A DNA stretch of 64,000 nt from Mucilaginibacter flavidus (GTDB lineage: Bacteria > Bacteroidota > Bacteroidia > Sphingobacteriales > Sphingobacteriaceae). Under the pieces are notes generated by a model. That model did not search any database. It had not been told where the DNA came from and was given only the letters and a program-made list of their open reading frames with translations. Position 1 is the stretch's first letter; each line of letters begins with the position of its first letter. Below, piece after piece: positions 17,068-26,731 of the stretch. The translations under genes and the position numbers were made by a program. The stretch is from assembly GCF_024055575.1 (NCBI RefSeq), contig NZ_JAMXOE010000026.1:26025-90024 (forward strand), given 5' to 3'.

Positions 17068-19878
17068 ATGAAGAAATTTTTACTTCCTGTATTTATCCTG
17101 TTTGCATTCTATAACGCTTTCGCACAAAATACCGCTAAAAAACCGCTCGACCATTCGGTTTATGATGCCTGGCAGAGCATAGATAACGAGCATATCAGCA
17201 ACGATGGTAAATGGATTATTTATGTAATTAAGCCACAACAAGGCGATGCCAATCTTGTGATAACCGATGCCAAAAACAGCAGCAAATTCAAGGTACCAAG
17301 GGCAGACACTGCCCGCCTGACATTCGACTCAAAGTTTGCTGTTTGCCTTATAAAACCTTTCTATAAGGACATCCGCCAGGCAAAAATAAAAAAGAAAAAA
17401 CCTGCCGAATTCCCAAAAGATACGCTGGGCATAATTACGCTGGGTAAAAATACCGTCGAAAAAGTGCCGGCTATCCGCTCGTTTAAAATAGCCGAGAAAG
17501 CCCCGGTAGTTGCCTACCTATCCCCTGCCGATACTGTAAGGAAACCAGCCGCGGCCGATACCTCGAAAAAAGCTATTGCTACAACCATAGCCCCGCCGAC
17601 ACGTGAAGGTGCAGAATTATCGGTAAAACAATTGCTTACCGGCAAAACCCGCGTGTTTGAATATGTTACAGAATACCAGCTTAGTAAAAACGGCAAACTA
17701 CTGGCTTTCGCGGTAACAGCGCCTAAAAAGCCGAAAGACGTTAAATCGGGCATGTATTTATATGATATTGATAAGGATAGCCTGAAAATAATAAGTATCG
17801 GCAGGGGCAACTATCGCAACCTGGCTTTTGATGATGCCGGTAAGCAACTGGCGTTTACGGCCGAAAAAAATCCTGAGAAAGCGCCTGTTAAACCATTTAA
17901 ACTTTATTATTATAACACAACCAAAGATACTGCCGATATTTCAGCAGGGCCAAATTCATTAGGCATGCCTGAGAAATGGGCCGCCAGTGGCGATGGCAAT
18001 GTATTTTTCAGTAAAAGTGGAAATGCGCTTTATTTCGGCACTACCCCAATCCCAAAACCAATTGATACCACGATAGTTGATTTTGAGGTTGCCAAGCTGG
18101 ATATATGGAATTACAAAGACGACTACCTGCAACCTCAGCAATTAAAAAACCTGCAGCGGGAGCTGCGGCGGAGCTATACTGCCATCATCCGTCCGAATGT
18201 TGGCGATAAAGAAGCCGTAATGCTGGGTGATTTGAGCATGCGTGATATTTTGGTGCCCGATAACAATGATGCCGGCTTTGTTTTGGGCCTTACAGACACC
18301 GGAGCGCGGGTGCAAAGCCAGTGGGAAGGCGGCTCGGGCCAGGAGGCATATCTTATAAATACCCGAACCGGCGGCCGGGTACGTATAAACCACAGGTTGA
18401 AAGCACGTTACAGTATTTCGCCGGATGGAAAATATGTAGTGTGGTTTGATAACAAAGACCAAAACTGGCACAGTTATTCTATCGCGACAGCAAAAAAAAC
18501 AAATTTAACGCAGGCCACCGGCGTAAAAATGGGTGAAGAAGAAAATGACGTTCCTGACGACCCATCTCCTTACGGATTATCTGCATGGGAAGAACATGAT
18601 AAAAACGTCTTGATTTACGACCGCTACGATATTTGGAGCATTAACCCTGAAACCGGCAGCGCCGTAAGTTTAACAAACGGATTGGGTCGCAAAAACAAAA
18701 TTATCTTCCGTTATAACAGTGCCGATCCGGAGCAGAAGTTTATCCCCTCAAAACATATACTTTGGTTAATTGCACAGGATGAGCGCACCAAACAATGGGG
18801 CTACTATAAAAAGGAACTTGGCAGCCCGGCTGAGCCGGAGAAAATAGTTATGGCATCCAATGGCTACAGCAGCCTTCAAAAAGCCAAAAATTCTCCGGCG
18901 TTTATTTATACGAAATTTAGCTACCAGCAGTCGCCTGATCTGTATGTTTCTTCAGACTTGAAAAAGGAGATCCGGCTTAGCTCCATTAACCCGCAACAGG
19001 CAGAATACAACTGGGGTACAGCAGAATTAGTGGAATGGACCACCCCAAAAGGTTTTCATTCAAAAGGAATATTGTACAAGCCTGAAAATTTCGACCCGGC
19101 AAAAAAATACCCGATGATAGCTTATTTTTATGAGAAGCTGTCGGAAGGTTTGTATAGCTACATCCCCCCGGCTCCTACGCCATCGCGCTTGCCGATATCG
19201 TTTTTCGTTAGCAACGGGTATTTGGTTTTTGCGCCCGACATCAGCTATCAAACCGGTCATCCCGGTGCATCGGCAGTGGAATTTGTGAATTCTGGGGTCG
19301 AAGCGTTGAAAAAAAATTCGTGGGTTGATGGTACACACATCGGCATACAGGGCCAAAGCTGGGGCGGTTACCAGGTAGCTTATTTGATTACGCAAACCAA
19401 TATGTATGCAGCTGCATGGGCCGGCGCACCAGTTGCAAACATGACGTCAGCCTATGGCGGTATTCGTTGGGAAAGCGGCGTAAACCGCCAGTTTCAGTAT
19501 GAAAAAACACAAAGTCGTATTGGCGCTACCTTGTGGGAAAAGCCGGATCTCTATATAGAAAACTCGCCTCTATTTCAATTACCAAAGGTAAAAACGCCTG
19601 TAATGATTATGTCGAATGATGCGGATGGCGCTGTGCCATGGTACCAGGGTATTGAGATGTTTACCGCATTACGCAGGTTGGGAAAGCCTGTTTGGTTATT
19701 GCAATACAACGGCGAAGCGCACAACCTTGTACAACGGCAAAACCGCAAGGATATCTCTATCCGTGAACAACAATTCTTCGACCACTTTTTAAAAGGCACC
19801 CCCATCCCGGTTTGGATGGATAAGGGCGTACCGACCATTGACAAAGGAAGAGATTGGGGATTTGAGTTGGAGAAGTAG
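17068..19878 (+). CDS. S9 family prolyl oligopeptidase-like serine peptidase
   Basis: 936 aa, signal peptide MKKFLLPVFILFAFYNAFA. A long N-terminal seven-bladed propeller region (about 30-650; repeats such as LSKNGKLLAFAV, ISPDGKYVVWF) precedes an alpha/beta-hydrolase domain. The catalytic triad is visible: Ser in GQSWGGYQ (about 763), Asp in SNDADGAVPWYQG (about 851) and His in NGEAHNLVQRQNRKD (about 885). It belongs to family S9 (DPP/acylaminoacyl-peptidase-like) and is larger than typical members because of a Lys/Pro-rich insert near 150-190. Exported, probably periplasmic. It is likely monocistronic; the downstream gap holds a palindromic repeat. Confidence 0.92.
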   Translation: MKKFLLPVFILFAFYNAFAQNTAKKPLDHSVYDAWQSIDNEHISNDGKWIIYVIKPQQGDANLVITDAKNSSKFKVPRADTARLTFDSKFAVCLIKPFYKDIRQAKIKKKKPAEFPKDTLGIITLGKNTVEKVPAIRSFKIAEKAPVVAYLSPADTVRKPAAADTSKKAIATTIAPPTREGAELSVKQLLTGKTRVFEYVTEYQLSKNGKLLAFAVTAPKKPKDVKSGMYLYDIDKDSLKIISIGRGNYRNLAFDDAGKQLAFTAEKNPEKAPVKPFKLYYYNTTKDTADISAGPNSLGMPEKWAASGDGNVFFSKSGNALYFGTTPIPKPIDTTIVDFEVAKLDIWNYKDDYLQPQQLKNLQRELRRSYTAIIRPNVGDKEAVMLGDLSMRDILVPDNNDAGFVLGLTDTGARVQSQWEGGSGQEAYLINTRTGGRVRINHRLKARYSISPDGKYVVWFDNKDQNWHSYSIATAKKTNLTQATGVKMGEEENDVPDDPSPYGLSAWEEHDKNVLIYDRYDIWSINPETGSAVSLTNGLGRKNKIIFRYNSADPEQKFIPSKHILWLIAQDERTKQWGYYKKELGSPAEPEKIVMASNGYSSLQKAKNSPAFIYTKFSYQQSPDLYVSSDLKKEIRLSSINPQQAEYNWGTAELVEWTTPKGFHSKGILYKPENFDPAKKYPMIAYFYEKLSEGLYSYIPPAPTPSRLPISFFVSNGYLVFAPDISYQTGHPGASAVEFVNSGVEALKKNSWVDGTHIGIQGQSWGGYQVAYLITQTNMYAAAWAGAPVANMTSAYGGIRWESGVNRQFQYEKTQSRIGATLWEKPDLYIENSPLFQLPKVKTPVMIMSNDADGAVPWYQGIEMFTALRRLGKPVWLLQYNGEAHNLVQRQNRKDISIREQQFFDHFLKGTPIPVWMDKGVPTIDKGRDWGFELEK

Positions 19879-19883
19879 ACTTT

Positions 19884-20067
19884 TGGTTCATATTTGATGG
19901 TTCATAGTTCACAGCCTGGGAAATAGTAGCCGTAGCAGTGTTTAGTAGCAGTCATAATTAAAGATACTGCCGATGGCTATCTTACTGATTCTAATCACTG
20001 CCACTGATTTTCAGACTGTCTACCGCCACCGTAGCTACCATGAACTATGAACCATCAACCATGAACC
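19884..20067. repeat. Intergenic inverted repeat (GGTTCATAGTTC word family)
   Basis: Left arm 19884-19910 (GGTTCATATTTGATGGTTCA words) is mirrored by 20041-20067 (TGAACTATGAACCATCAACC). The same words recur at 38109-38203. The interior contains a second, weaker CAGTG/CACTG pairing. It lies between convergent genes and could act as a terminator. Confidence 0.65.
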
Positions 20068-20074
20068 CCTCAAC

Positions 20075-20647
20075 TTATTTATCTTCCTTTATCGCTTTCA
20101 AGCCTTTTGTCCAGCGGGTTAGTTGGTTAAGCATGAGGGTTGATGCGGTGTTCAATTTTTCATCGGGTACAAACTGGTTTTCATCGTTGATGTACTGATG
20201 TACCACGGGAATGTTTACCATTTCGTGAATTGCGATAGTTTTCAACGAAAGCAAGTCGGATTTTAAACTCATTACCGCCCGTACACCTGCAAAGGCGCCT
20301 GCACTGTAGCTAACAATGCCAGCCGGCTTGTAAGCCCATTCGTGTACCAAATATTCAAGTGCGTTTTTTAATGATGCGGGATAACTGTAATCATATTCTG
20401 CGGTTACAAAAACAAAGGCATCGGCTTCTTCAATTTTTGAGCTCCATTGTTTGGTATGTTCGTGTTCATATTGGCGCATAGTTGGATGCACTGCCTCGTT
20501 CATTAACGGCAGGTTGATTTCGCCAAGGTCGAGAAACTCTACTTCAAAACCACCGTGGGCCTGTGCTGCTTCGGTTATCCATTTTGCAATTATCGGACCT
20601 TTACGTCCGGGCCTTACAGTTGATGATATTATTTTCAGCTTATACAT
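20075..20647 (-). CDS. NADPH-dependent FMN reductase family protein
   Basis: 190-aa flavodoxin-fold oxidoreductase. The start is placed at ATG 20647 (MYKLKIISSTVRPGRKGPII), where the family begins; upstream codons are unlike it and precede a -7 box. FMN-phosphate loop SSTVRPGRKG (about 8-17) and the AEYDYSYPASLKNALEYL motif (about 83-100) are typical of YieF/ArsH-like NAD(P)H:quinone or azo reductases. It is divergent from a second flavodoxin-like gene at 20841. Soluble, cytosolic. The physiological substrate is unknown; quinone or xenobiotic reduction is the family theme. Confidence 0.88.
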   Translation of the reverse strand: MYKLKIISSTVRPGRKGPIIAKWITEAAQAHGGFEVEFLDLGEINLPLMNEAVHPTMRQYEHEHTKQWSSKIEEADAFVFVTAEYDYSYPASLKNALEYLVHEWAYKPAGIVSYSAGAFAGVRAVMSLKSDLLSLKTIAIHEMVNIPVVHQYINDENQFVPDEKLNTASTLMLNQLTRWTKGLKAIKEDK

Positions 20648-20670
20648 TGTTGTTTGATTTAATGTCACAA

Positions 20671-20678
20671 CAAAAATA
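20671..20678 (-). promoter_or_regulatory. -7 box TATTTTTG of the FMN reductase gene
   Basis: TAnnTTTG match on the minus strand, 23 nt before the ATG at 20647. A GTTTAAAC palindrome lies just upstream (20684-20691) and could be an operator half. Confidence 0.5.
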
Positions 20679-20840
20679 TACATGTTTAAACACACAGTAT
20701 TATTATCTTCTGAAACGTGACATAAGGCATACAACAAACGGTATTATTTGCATTAGGATTACAATTGAATCGAAATAATATCTAACAATTTGCGCTACAG
20801 ATTGTTAAACTTAAAGTTGAATAATTTAATCAGCAAAATA

Positions 20841-21488
20841 ATGAAAGCTCTAATAATCAATTGTACTTTAAAACCATCGCCCGAATTTTCTAACACGGGG
20901 GCGCTCATAAAAAAAGCTGAACAGCAATTAAAAGATAACGGCGTACAAACTGAAGTTATTAGGTTAGTGGATTATGACGTAAGGCCAGGCACCGATTCCG
21001 ACATGGGTAAAGGCGACCAATGGCCCGTTATTCTTGAAAAGATAAAAAAATGCAATATCTTAATTATCGGCACCCCTATTTGGATGGGGCACCTGGCGTC
21101 GACCACCCAACGGATGATTGAGCGATTGGATGCTATTTTTCATGACGATAAGTTTGCCGACGAAAAAACCGGCCAGTATTTTACCTATAATAAGGTTGCC
21201 GGATGCCTGATAACGGGCAACGAGGATGGCGCCCATGCTTGTGCGGCGCAGATATTATGGGCAGTGCAGGAACTTGGTTTTACTGTTCCGCCAAATGTAA
21301 ATGCTTATTGGGTTGGTATGGCCGGCGGCGGCGAAGACTACGTTGAAGGCGGAGGCGAGAAATATTATTATACAAATTATACCCTGCGCTGGATGATGGC
21401 TAACCTTACTTACTTTGCAAAACTGCTGAAAGCCAACCCGATTGATAGCAACTTGAAACAACTGAGTGAACTAGCCAAACACGATTAA
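20841..21488 (+). CDS. Flavodoxin family / NAD(P)H-dependent oxidoreductase
   Basis: 215 aa, start at ATG 20841 (MKALIINCTLKPSPEFSNTG); the longer frame adds 17 polar residues unlike the family. It has a flavodoxin-like fold with FMN loop NCTLKPSPEFSNTG (about 7-20), IIGTPIWMGHLASTTQRMIERLD (about 74-96) and ITGNEDGAHACAAQILWAVQELGF (about 121-144). It resembles NADPH-dependent FMN reductases acting on small oxidised compounds. It is divergent from another flavin reductase (20075-20647), and the roughly 190-bp gap between them probably holds both promoters. No redox partner gene is adjacent. Confidence 0.85.
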   Translation: MKALIINCTLKPSPEFSNTGALIKKAEQQLKDNGVQTEVIRLVDYDVRPGTDSDMGKGDQWPVILEKIKKCNILIIGTPIWMGHLASTTQRMIERLDAIFHDDKFADEKTGQYFTYNKVAGCLITGNEDGAHACAAQILWAVQELGFTVPPNVNAYWVGMAGGGEDYVEGGGEKYYYTNYTLRWMMANLTYFAKLLKANPIDSNLKQLSELAKHD

Positions 21489-21645
21489 AGGATTTATAAG
21501 ATTTCCACGATGAATGGCGAGGTAAAGTAACAAACGTCAAATCTTTGTCGGTGGATGGATACGAGGCGACAATCCTGTTTTTTATCAACCAGTACATAGT
21601 TTGTTCATAAGGATTTTGGCCAGTCGGAGTATTTTTCAAATACAT
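21489..21645 (-). other. Possible coding remnant upstream of the GNAT fragment
   Basis: A minus-strand frame beginning at 21645 reads MYLKNTPTGQNPYEQTMYWL and continues with IKNRIVASYPSTDKDLTFVT before losing sense. The pattern (Y-x-R/K-x-R-x-V-x-x-x-P-S-x-D-x-L-T) is reminiscent of flavin-dependent monooxygenases, but the match is weak and short. With the two clear remnants beside it, this suggests a decayed stretch. Confidence 0.25.
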
Positions 21646-21918
21646 CTATTTTCCGGCGTATTTCGCTGCCAGCTTTTTCAAGTCGCGCCAGCCATAGCTA
21701 CCATGAAATTCACCGTGGTCGCCGTAAATCTTTTCGGCGCCCATTGCTTCATGGAAATAGCCGGACGGATTTGTGGATTCGCCAAATAAAACCATCGAGG
21801 TGATGCCCTTATCTAAAAAACGTCGGGCTACTTCGCAAAACAATTTGGTGCCCAATCCGAGGCGCTGGTAATCGCGCAGTAGATATATCTTATTTAAGTC
21901 CAGCAAAACCGGATAACT
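21646..21918 (-). pseudogene. C-terminal fragment of a GNAT acetyltransferase
   Basis: About 90 codons of a GNAT N-acetyltransferase: LDLNKIYLLRDYQRLGLGTK carries the acetyl-CoA pyrophosphate loop (Q/R-x-x-G-x-G/K), then LFCEVARRFLDKGI and NPSGYFHEAMGAEKIYGDHG. The N-terminal half (normally another 70-90 residues) and start codon are missing: reading upstream, the frame runs into the 5' part of a different gene (HGSNAT/DUF1624-like, 21894-22222). The frame has no promoter and no credible ATG. A deletion that joined two neighbouring minus-strand genes explains it best. Confidence 0.75.
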
Positions 21919-22222
21919 GTTAACTCCAAAACCACCAAAAGCATGCCCCGGGTTAGCAGGAAACGGGTGAGTTTATGTTTGTCATCTAATTTATTGTCAT
22001 ACAAAAATGCGCTGGTACCGGCCAGGAAAACAAACGCAGGCACACAAAAGTGGGTTACCCAACGCGTAAAAATATGCCTGGCTCAGGCCCGCCTGCCGGC
22101 ATGCCCGAGTAAACACGCACATGGTCAATAGCCATCAGCACCATAACGGCGCCGCGCAGCAGGTCAACAGCTTGTATCCTGTTTAATGATGGCTTATTTT
22201 GTGATGTAAAAGCGGTTGCCAT
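21894..22222 (-). pseudogene. N-terminal fragment of a DUF1624 (HGSNAT-like) membrane acetyltransferase, frameshifted
   Basis: The ATG at 22222 opens MATAFTSQNKPSLNRIQAVD, then LLRGAVMVLMAIDHVRVYSG and MPAGGPEPGIF, the conserved start of heparan-alpha-glucosaminide N-acetyltransferase-like (DUF1624) proteins. In the A5 run at 22068-22072 one base is missing; the first frame then stops at 22055, while the shifted frame continues the family sequence (FTRWVTHFCVPAFVFLAGTS, then AFLYDNKLDDKHKLTRFLL, TRGMLLVVLELTVIRF) before ending at 21894. Roughly 110 of the expected 350-400 codons remain. The break at VIRF coincides with the entry into the GNAT fragment. Confidence 0.75.
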
Positions 22223-22414
22223 TGGTTGTATTTACTTGATTAACAGTTACATTTTGGCAATAAATTTAATTAAAATACCAATAATTGTTTGTAAAAATAA
22301 AATACAAAAAGGTTTCTAAATGTGTTAAACAGGTGTGAGTGTAAACATTTTGCCCCCCGGCTTGTTTGACATGTATCCTAGCTGTTCATATTAGCCAAAC
22401 CTAAACACCATAAA

Positions 22415-22927
22415 ATGAAAAAATTACTTTTAATATTCATAAGCATTTTGCCTGCTACGGCATTTTGCCAAAGCCTGAAAGAATTTAAGGCCCCCAACGG
22501 GAAAACCTATCATATAGGCGATACCGTTAAGGTGGGTATGGGCTCGATGCCCGAAGGTAACTTTAAGTATGTACAAGTAACGCCACTACCATTTTTCCCG
22601 CCGAGACCCAACGGTAATAATTTTAGCGCACGCAAGGATTTTGCCATGAGCACCGCAGTTATCCGGAAAATTAAAATGGCCTCGCAGATGTCGGGCAGCG
22701 ATAAGGTAATGTTTACAGTAAAAGCAGGCGGTATTGGCACTTACGACATATGGATAGTTGAAGCAATTGCTGCCTGCGAGGTGACGCCCTGCAGCGGTAC
22801 AGCCCCGGGCGCAGTTTCACATACCAGTGTAGCCGATGAGATATTGAAGCTAAAAAAACTACTCGATTCCGGCGCTATCACCAAAGCGGAATATGACGCG
22901 CAAAAGAAGAAATTGCTTGACGAATAA
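22415..22927 (+). CDS. Exported SHOCT-domain protein
   Basis: 170 aa with signal peptide MKKLLLIFISILPATAFCQ. The mature N-terminal part (APNGKTYHIGDTVKVGMGSM) is a short beta-rich domain I cannot name; the last 30 residues form a SHOCT motif, VADEILKLKKLLDSGAITKA, then EYDAQKKKLL, a short helical pair found at protein C-termini. In many SHOCT proteins this is an oligomerisation tail. It is followed by a strong GC-rich hairpin shared with the convergent NTF2-like gene. The function is unknown. Confidence 0.8.
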   Translation: MKKLLLIFISILPATAFCQSLKEFKAPNGKTYHIGDTVKVGMGSMPEGNFKYVQVTPLPFFPPRPNGNNFSARKDFAMSTAVIRKIKMASQMSGSDKVMFTVKAGGIGTYDIWIVEAIAACEVTPCSGTAPGAVSHTSVADEILKLKKLLDSGAITKAEYDAQKKKLLDE

Positions 22928-22931
22928 AGAT

Positions 22932-22969
22932 GCGAAGAGGCGCCCCGATTGCCCCGGGGCGCCTCTTCG
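22932..22969. terminator. GC-rich hairpin between convergent genes
   Basis: Arms CGAAGAGGCGCCCC / GGGGCGCCTCTTCG form a 14-bp perfect stem with no long T run; probably a bidirectional transcription barrier. Confidence 0.65.
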
Positions 22970-22973
22970 TCAA

Positions 22974-23333
22974 TTACATATTGTAGAAAAATTGCTCGGC
23001 AACAATTTTTCCATCTTTCACTTCATAAACGGCTATTTCCTGCATAGGCATCCTTCCGCCCTCTTTATAGGTAACATCCATATGCATCGAAACGGTGAAA
23101 AAATTACCGATAACAATAGGATCTGAAACTTCACCGCTATGAATTTCTTCCACAGTACTATACCAATATTGATTTTTACCAAGCACAGCTTCTTTGCCTT
23201 CAGCAAGTTCCATAGGCGACCCTTTTGCTTCGTGGCTTACTATATTATCGTCATACAATTCATTAATGGCATCAATGTTTTTGCCTTCGCGACAAAGCGA
23301 TACCAACCTGTCGGCTACTTGTTGTGTGTTCAT
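22974..23333 (-). CDS. SnoaL/NTF2-like protein
   Basis: 119 aa matching the SnoaL-like / nuclear transport factor 2 fold: the start MNTQQVADRLVSLCREGKNI precedes INELYDDNIVSHEAKGSPME, then VEEIHSGEVSDPIVIGNFF and EIAVYEVKDGKIVAEQFFYN. The cone-shaped fold often binds small hydrophobic ligands; the activity of this member cannot be predicted. No signal peptide, so cytosolic. It is monocistronic, convergent with the SHOCT gene across a hairpin. Confidence 0.82.
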   Translation of the reverse strand: MNTQQVADRLVSLCREGKNIDAINELYDDNIVSHEAKGSPMELAEGKEAVLGKNQYWYSTVEEIHSGEVSDPIVIGNFFTVSMHMDVTYKEGGRMPMQEIAVYEVKDGKIVAEQFFYNM

Positions 23334-23463
23334 AAATAAAGGTTTTAATTTTTATTAAAGCTAAAAATTATAAGCAACCTTACATTGGGTCAGTGTTTTA
23401 AATTTTTGTTAATTCATTACGTTAGCGGCACGGCCTGCGGGAACGATAGTATTTTATGATAGG

Positions 23464-26316
23464 TTAATAAATTATAGTCACCGACCCACTAAGCATTTGC
23501 TTGTCGCGGGCGCTTATAATGTAGTAGTATACACCTGCCGGCAGCTTCTTCCCTTTGTAAGTACCATCCCATGGAGTGGGATATCCTACGCTTTGAAAAA
23601 GCGGGCTACCATACCTGTCATATATCTTCACCGTTACCGAAAGGTCGTTCTCAAGGCCCGAAATAACCCAGTTGTCATTGATGCCATCGCCATTGGGTGT
23701 AAACGTGTTTGGTATATGAATATCCTTGCAATGGCTTGTTATAGTTATAGTTTGTGAAGCTTTACAGCCATTATTATCGGTAACTGTTAATGTAACCTGT
23801 CCCAAGGCATTAGTTGAAAAACTTGAGCTTCCCGGCTGCCCGTTCCATTCATATTTAACAAAACCAACCGCGGCCGTAAGGGTTATAGTTTCATTAGTAA
23901 ACTGGCAAAGCGTGGCATCCGGAACAGCTAATACCGGGTTGTGAAAGAATTCCACATCTGATTGTTTGGTAACCATACAACCTCCGGGAGTTGTCACCGT
24001 GGCAGAGTAAACTCCTGATTGTTTAACGTCTATTTCGTCGGTCGCGTCATTGGTCGACCATTTAATAGTCCCGCCGGAATAAGATGCTTTTAATTTCACC
24101 GTTTCACCATCACACAATGTAGTATTTACTACCTGTTGGATAGTTATATCAGGCGGGCTATCGAATTTCAAATTAAATTGGTCTGAAGGCTGGCTGCACG
24201 ATGTAAGGTTGCTGCTGACGCTGGCCGTGTAATTTCCCGGTTGGGTGGCAGTAATGGAGGTTTTGTTTTTGTTGTTGCTTAGTATGTTTCCATCCTGGAA
24301 CCAGTTTATCGTGTAAGTGCCGTCATTGGTGAAATTAATTGATAATGCCGCATCATCGCCAATACAGTAGGCCGGCTTATCAGCAGTAATTACCGGTTTT
24401 GCCAACGCAATAAAATCAACCTGTACATCCTGCGATGCAACCCAATCGCCTGAACAAGACGTTACCTCAACCCGGTATTTGCCCGGTTGATTAACAGACA
24501 AATCTGCCGAACTATTACCATTTAGAACCCCATTGGTATACCAGCGGTATTGATAGGGCTGCCAGTTAATAATGTTTGAAGCATCAATCGGTACACTTGC
24601 AGATAGTTTTGCGTTATCACCAACACAATAAGCTTGCTTATCGGATTTAATAACCGGCTGCGGTACTTTTATAAAGTCAATCTCCACCTCTTTCGACGCC
24701 ACCCAGTCGCCTGAACACGCGCTAACCTCCACCTTATATTTGCCGTTTTCGGTAATATCAAGCGACGGCGTTGCGTTGTCGTTAAGCACGCCATCCTTAT
24801 ACCACCTGTACTGGTAATTGGCATTGTCCTCCGTTTTTAAATTCGCCGTCGAGCCATCGCAGTAGCTTAGCTTATCCGGGTAATTAAATGTAAAAACCGG
24901 TGCAGCAATTTGTGTAACCTTTAAGTGATTGGTTTCAAAGTGAACATTTGTACAAGGGTCGTACAAAATGGCGTTGTAATCGCCGGTTTCTTTTATGTCG
25001 AGGAATTTATTGCTTTCGTTCGGAATTTCCTGACCGTTTTTGTACCATTGAACTACATTACCCATGTAACCGGGCATAATAGCCTTTGCAGATACATTTG
25101 AACACACCTGCAATTCACTGGCATCATAGTTCTCCCCGTCAAATTGAATAGCCTTCAACTTTTTCGAACCATTTATATAAGGTGCGTAGTCAGGCTTTAG
25201 TAAATAAAGCCCATCAGCCGCAGCCACCCAAATTCCGTCTTCGCATGGCGTATCGGTATACGATAATGCATTTACACAAATATCGTTTATGGCTTTATTA
25301 CCTAATTCAGCATATTTAAAAAAGGTGTAAGCGCTGCTATTGTCATACGACATACCTTGATATTTGGAATTAGAAAAATATAAGCCCTGCGAAGAGCCCA
25401 CCAATAAATTTTCTTTGATTACTGCTTCACCAAAACTGTATAGCCCGTAGATCGACGCTATTTTGCTGATATTTACCCCCTTTAAATAGTGTTGATAGCC
25501 AAATATGGGTGAATAAGAGTTGTCCCAATTATTCCCAAATAACCCCTCTTCGGTGGCCCAAAACTGAAAGCCTTTTACTACAAACAAGTATACAGGGTCA
25601 TAAGCATCGCCTGCAATGTAATATGCCGATTTAATACTATTGCCAAAACCTTTTCCCCCGGTCCATAATTCGCCCGAAAAAATAGTGATGCTCATCAGCT
25701 CAATAGCCGAAGTATGGTTAAGTGTATCTGCGTAACATCTGCAATATTCACCATCTGCCAACATTTCAGTACGGTACGTTGTTGTGTATAGCCGGCTTGG
25801 TGCATCGTTGGGCACCGGCAAAAAAACATGCGTTTTTACATTGAACCGGGCAATACCATGATTAGTGGCGATAAGCAAAATATTATCACTTTGCACGAAA
25901 CCGCTGATCCTGCCAATATGGTCTAAACCTAAAGAGTTAATAATACCCGGAATTTCGTGATTACTTCCTATCAGGGTTGCAGTCCCTGTAACACATTGAA
26001 CAATGTAGGTGCTGCTGGTGGCAATGTAAACGCTATCCTTATTTGTGCCCGCAATATCAATAAAATGATAGCCGCCATACCCGGCAAAAGAGCCGCTGAA
26101 ATCATCAACCTGCTTCGTAATACTGTTTATCCTGTAAACCTGGTTGTTTTGCGCCAGCACCCACAGGTAAGGGTCATGGTAATCGCGTTTTACCTTGATG
26201 ATGTTTTTCCCGGCCAAAAACGTCGCATTCAGGTGTAAATCCATATCCTGCTGACAGTAAGCCGCATAGCTAAAAAAAACAAATACAAATACCAACAGCT
26301 GTCGTAAGGGGTACAT
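23464..26316 (-). CDS. T9SS type B cargo with propeller and Ig-like repeats (gliding-motility-associated C-terminus)
   Basis: 950-aa secreted protein. The signal peptide (MYPLRQLLVFVFVFFSYAAYC) is followed by a propeller-like region (about 25-385; repeats such as LLIATNHGIARFN and IWVAAADGLYLLK). Then come at least four Ig-like or PKD-like repeats (about 400-790) with recurring WYKNG, YCDG/YCVGD/YCIGD and GKYKVEVSACSGDWV motifs. The last 85 residues are the gliding-motility-associated/T9SS type B sorting domain: IPNTFTPNGDGINDNWVISG, IYDRYGSPLF, WDGTYKGKKLPAGVYYYII. It should be exported through the type IX system and held on or released from the surface. It is divergent from another T9SS cargo gene at 26732. 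Its ligand is unknown. Confidence 0.9.
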   Translation of the reverse strand: MYPLRQLLVFVFVFFSYAAYCQQDMDLHLNATFLAGKNIIKVKRDYHDPYLWVLAQNNQVYRINSITKQVDDFSGSFAGYGGYHFIDIAGTNKDSVYIATSSTYIVQCVTGTATLIGSNHEIPGIINSLGLDHIGRISGFVQSDNILLIATNHGIARFNVKTHVFLPVPNDAPSRLYTTTYRTEMLADGEYCRCYADTLNHTSAIELMSITIFSGELWTGGKGFGNSIKSAYYIAGDAYDPVYLFVVKGFQFWATEEGLFGNNWDNSYSPIFGYQHYLKGVNISKIASIYGLYSFGEAVIKENLLVGSSQGLYFSNSKYQGMSYDNSSAYTFFKYAELGNKAINDICVNALSYTDTPCEDGIWVAAADGLYLLKPDYAPYINGSKKLKAIQFDGENYDASELQVCSNVSAKAIMPGYMGNVVQWYKNGQEIPNESNKFLDIKETGDYNAILYDPCTNVHFETNHLKVTQIAAPVFTFNYPDKLSYCDGSTANLKTEDNANYQYRWYKDGVLNDNATPSLDITENGKYKVEVSACSGDWVASKEVEIDFIKVPQPVIKSDKQAYCVGDNAKLSASVPIDASNIINWQPYQYRWYTNGVLNGNSSADLSVNQPGKYRVEVTSCSGDWVASQDVQVDFIALAKPVITADKPAYCIGDDAALSINFTNDGTYTINWFQDGNILSNNKNKTSITATQPGNYTASVSSNLTSCSQPSDQFNLKFDSPPDITIQQVVNTTLCDGETVKLKASYSGGTIKWSTNDATDEIDVKQSGVYSATVTTPGGCMVTKQSDVEFFHNPVLAVPDATLCQFTNETITLTAAVGFVKYEWNGQPGSSSFSTNALGQVTLTVTDNNGCKASQTITITSHCKDIHIPNTFTPNGDGINDNWVISGLENDLSVTVKIYDRYGSPLFQSVGYPTPWDGTYKGKKLPAGVYYYIISARDKQMLSGSVTIIY

Positions 26317-26731
26317 TGAAAAGGGTTTGGCGTACGAAAAGTAGTATAAATATTTGAATTTACAGTTGTTAATAACAATTGTAAATGTATGTTACGCGAA
26401 CCAAATTGCGTACTTTTTTTTAATGCTTTGTGGCGATTAGTTAGTAAGTAGTTGAACTCTCATTGTACCCATGCAATTTTATCCCCCTAATGGACTACTT
26501 GTTATGGTAAGCATTTTATTTAAATATTGCCCACAGCGCGGACAATATCAATCTTAAATATGCTGTGTGCAGATAAAACCGTAATATGCCACATTCCGTG
26601 TCAAGCAAAAAATATCACCTTTTTGGGGTATTTTTTACGATAGTTAATATGCGTAGTTTTAATGTTAATTAACGGTATATAATTAAAACTTAAAGCCACG
26701 CACTAATAATTTCGACAAGCCTTTACCAGCA
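26317..26731. other. Divergent promoter region between two T9SS cargo genes
   Basis: 415 bp of AT-rich DNA with no open frame of note and no exact TAnnTTTG box. It must carry both promoters; a TAATTTCG box at about 26705 is one base from consensus. Confidence 0.4.
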
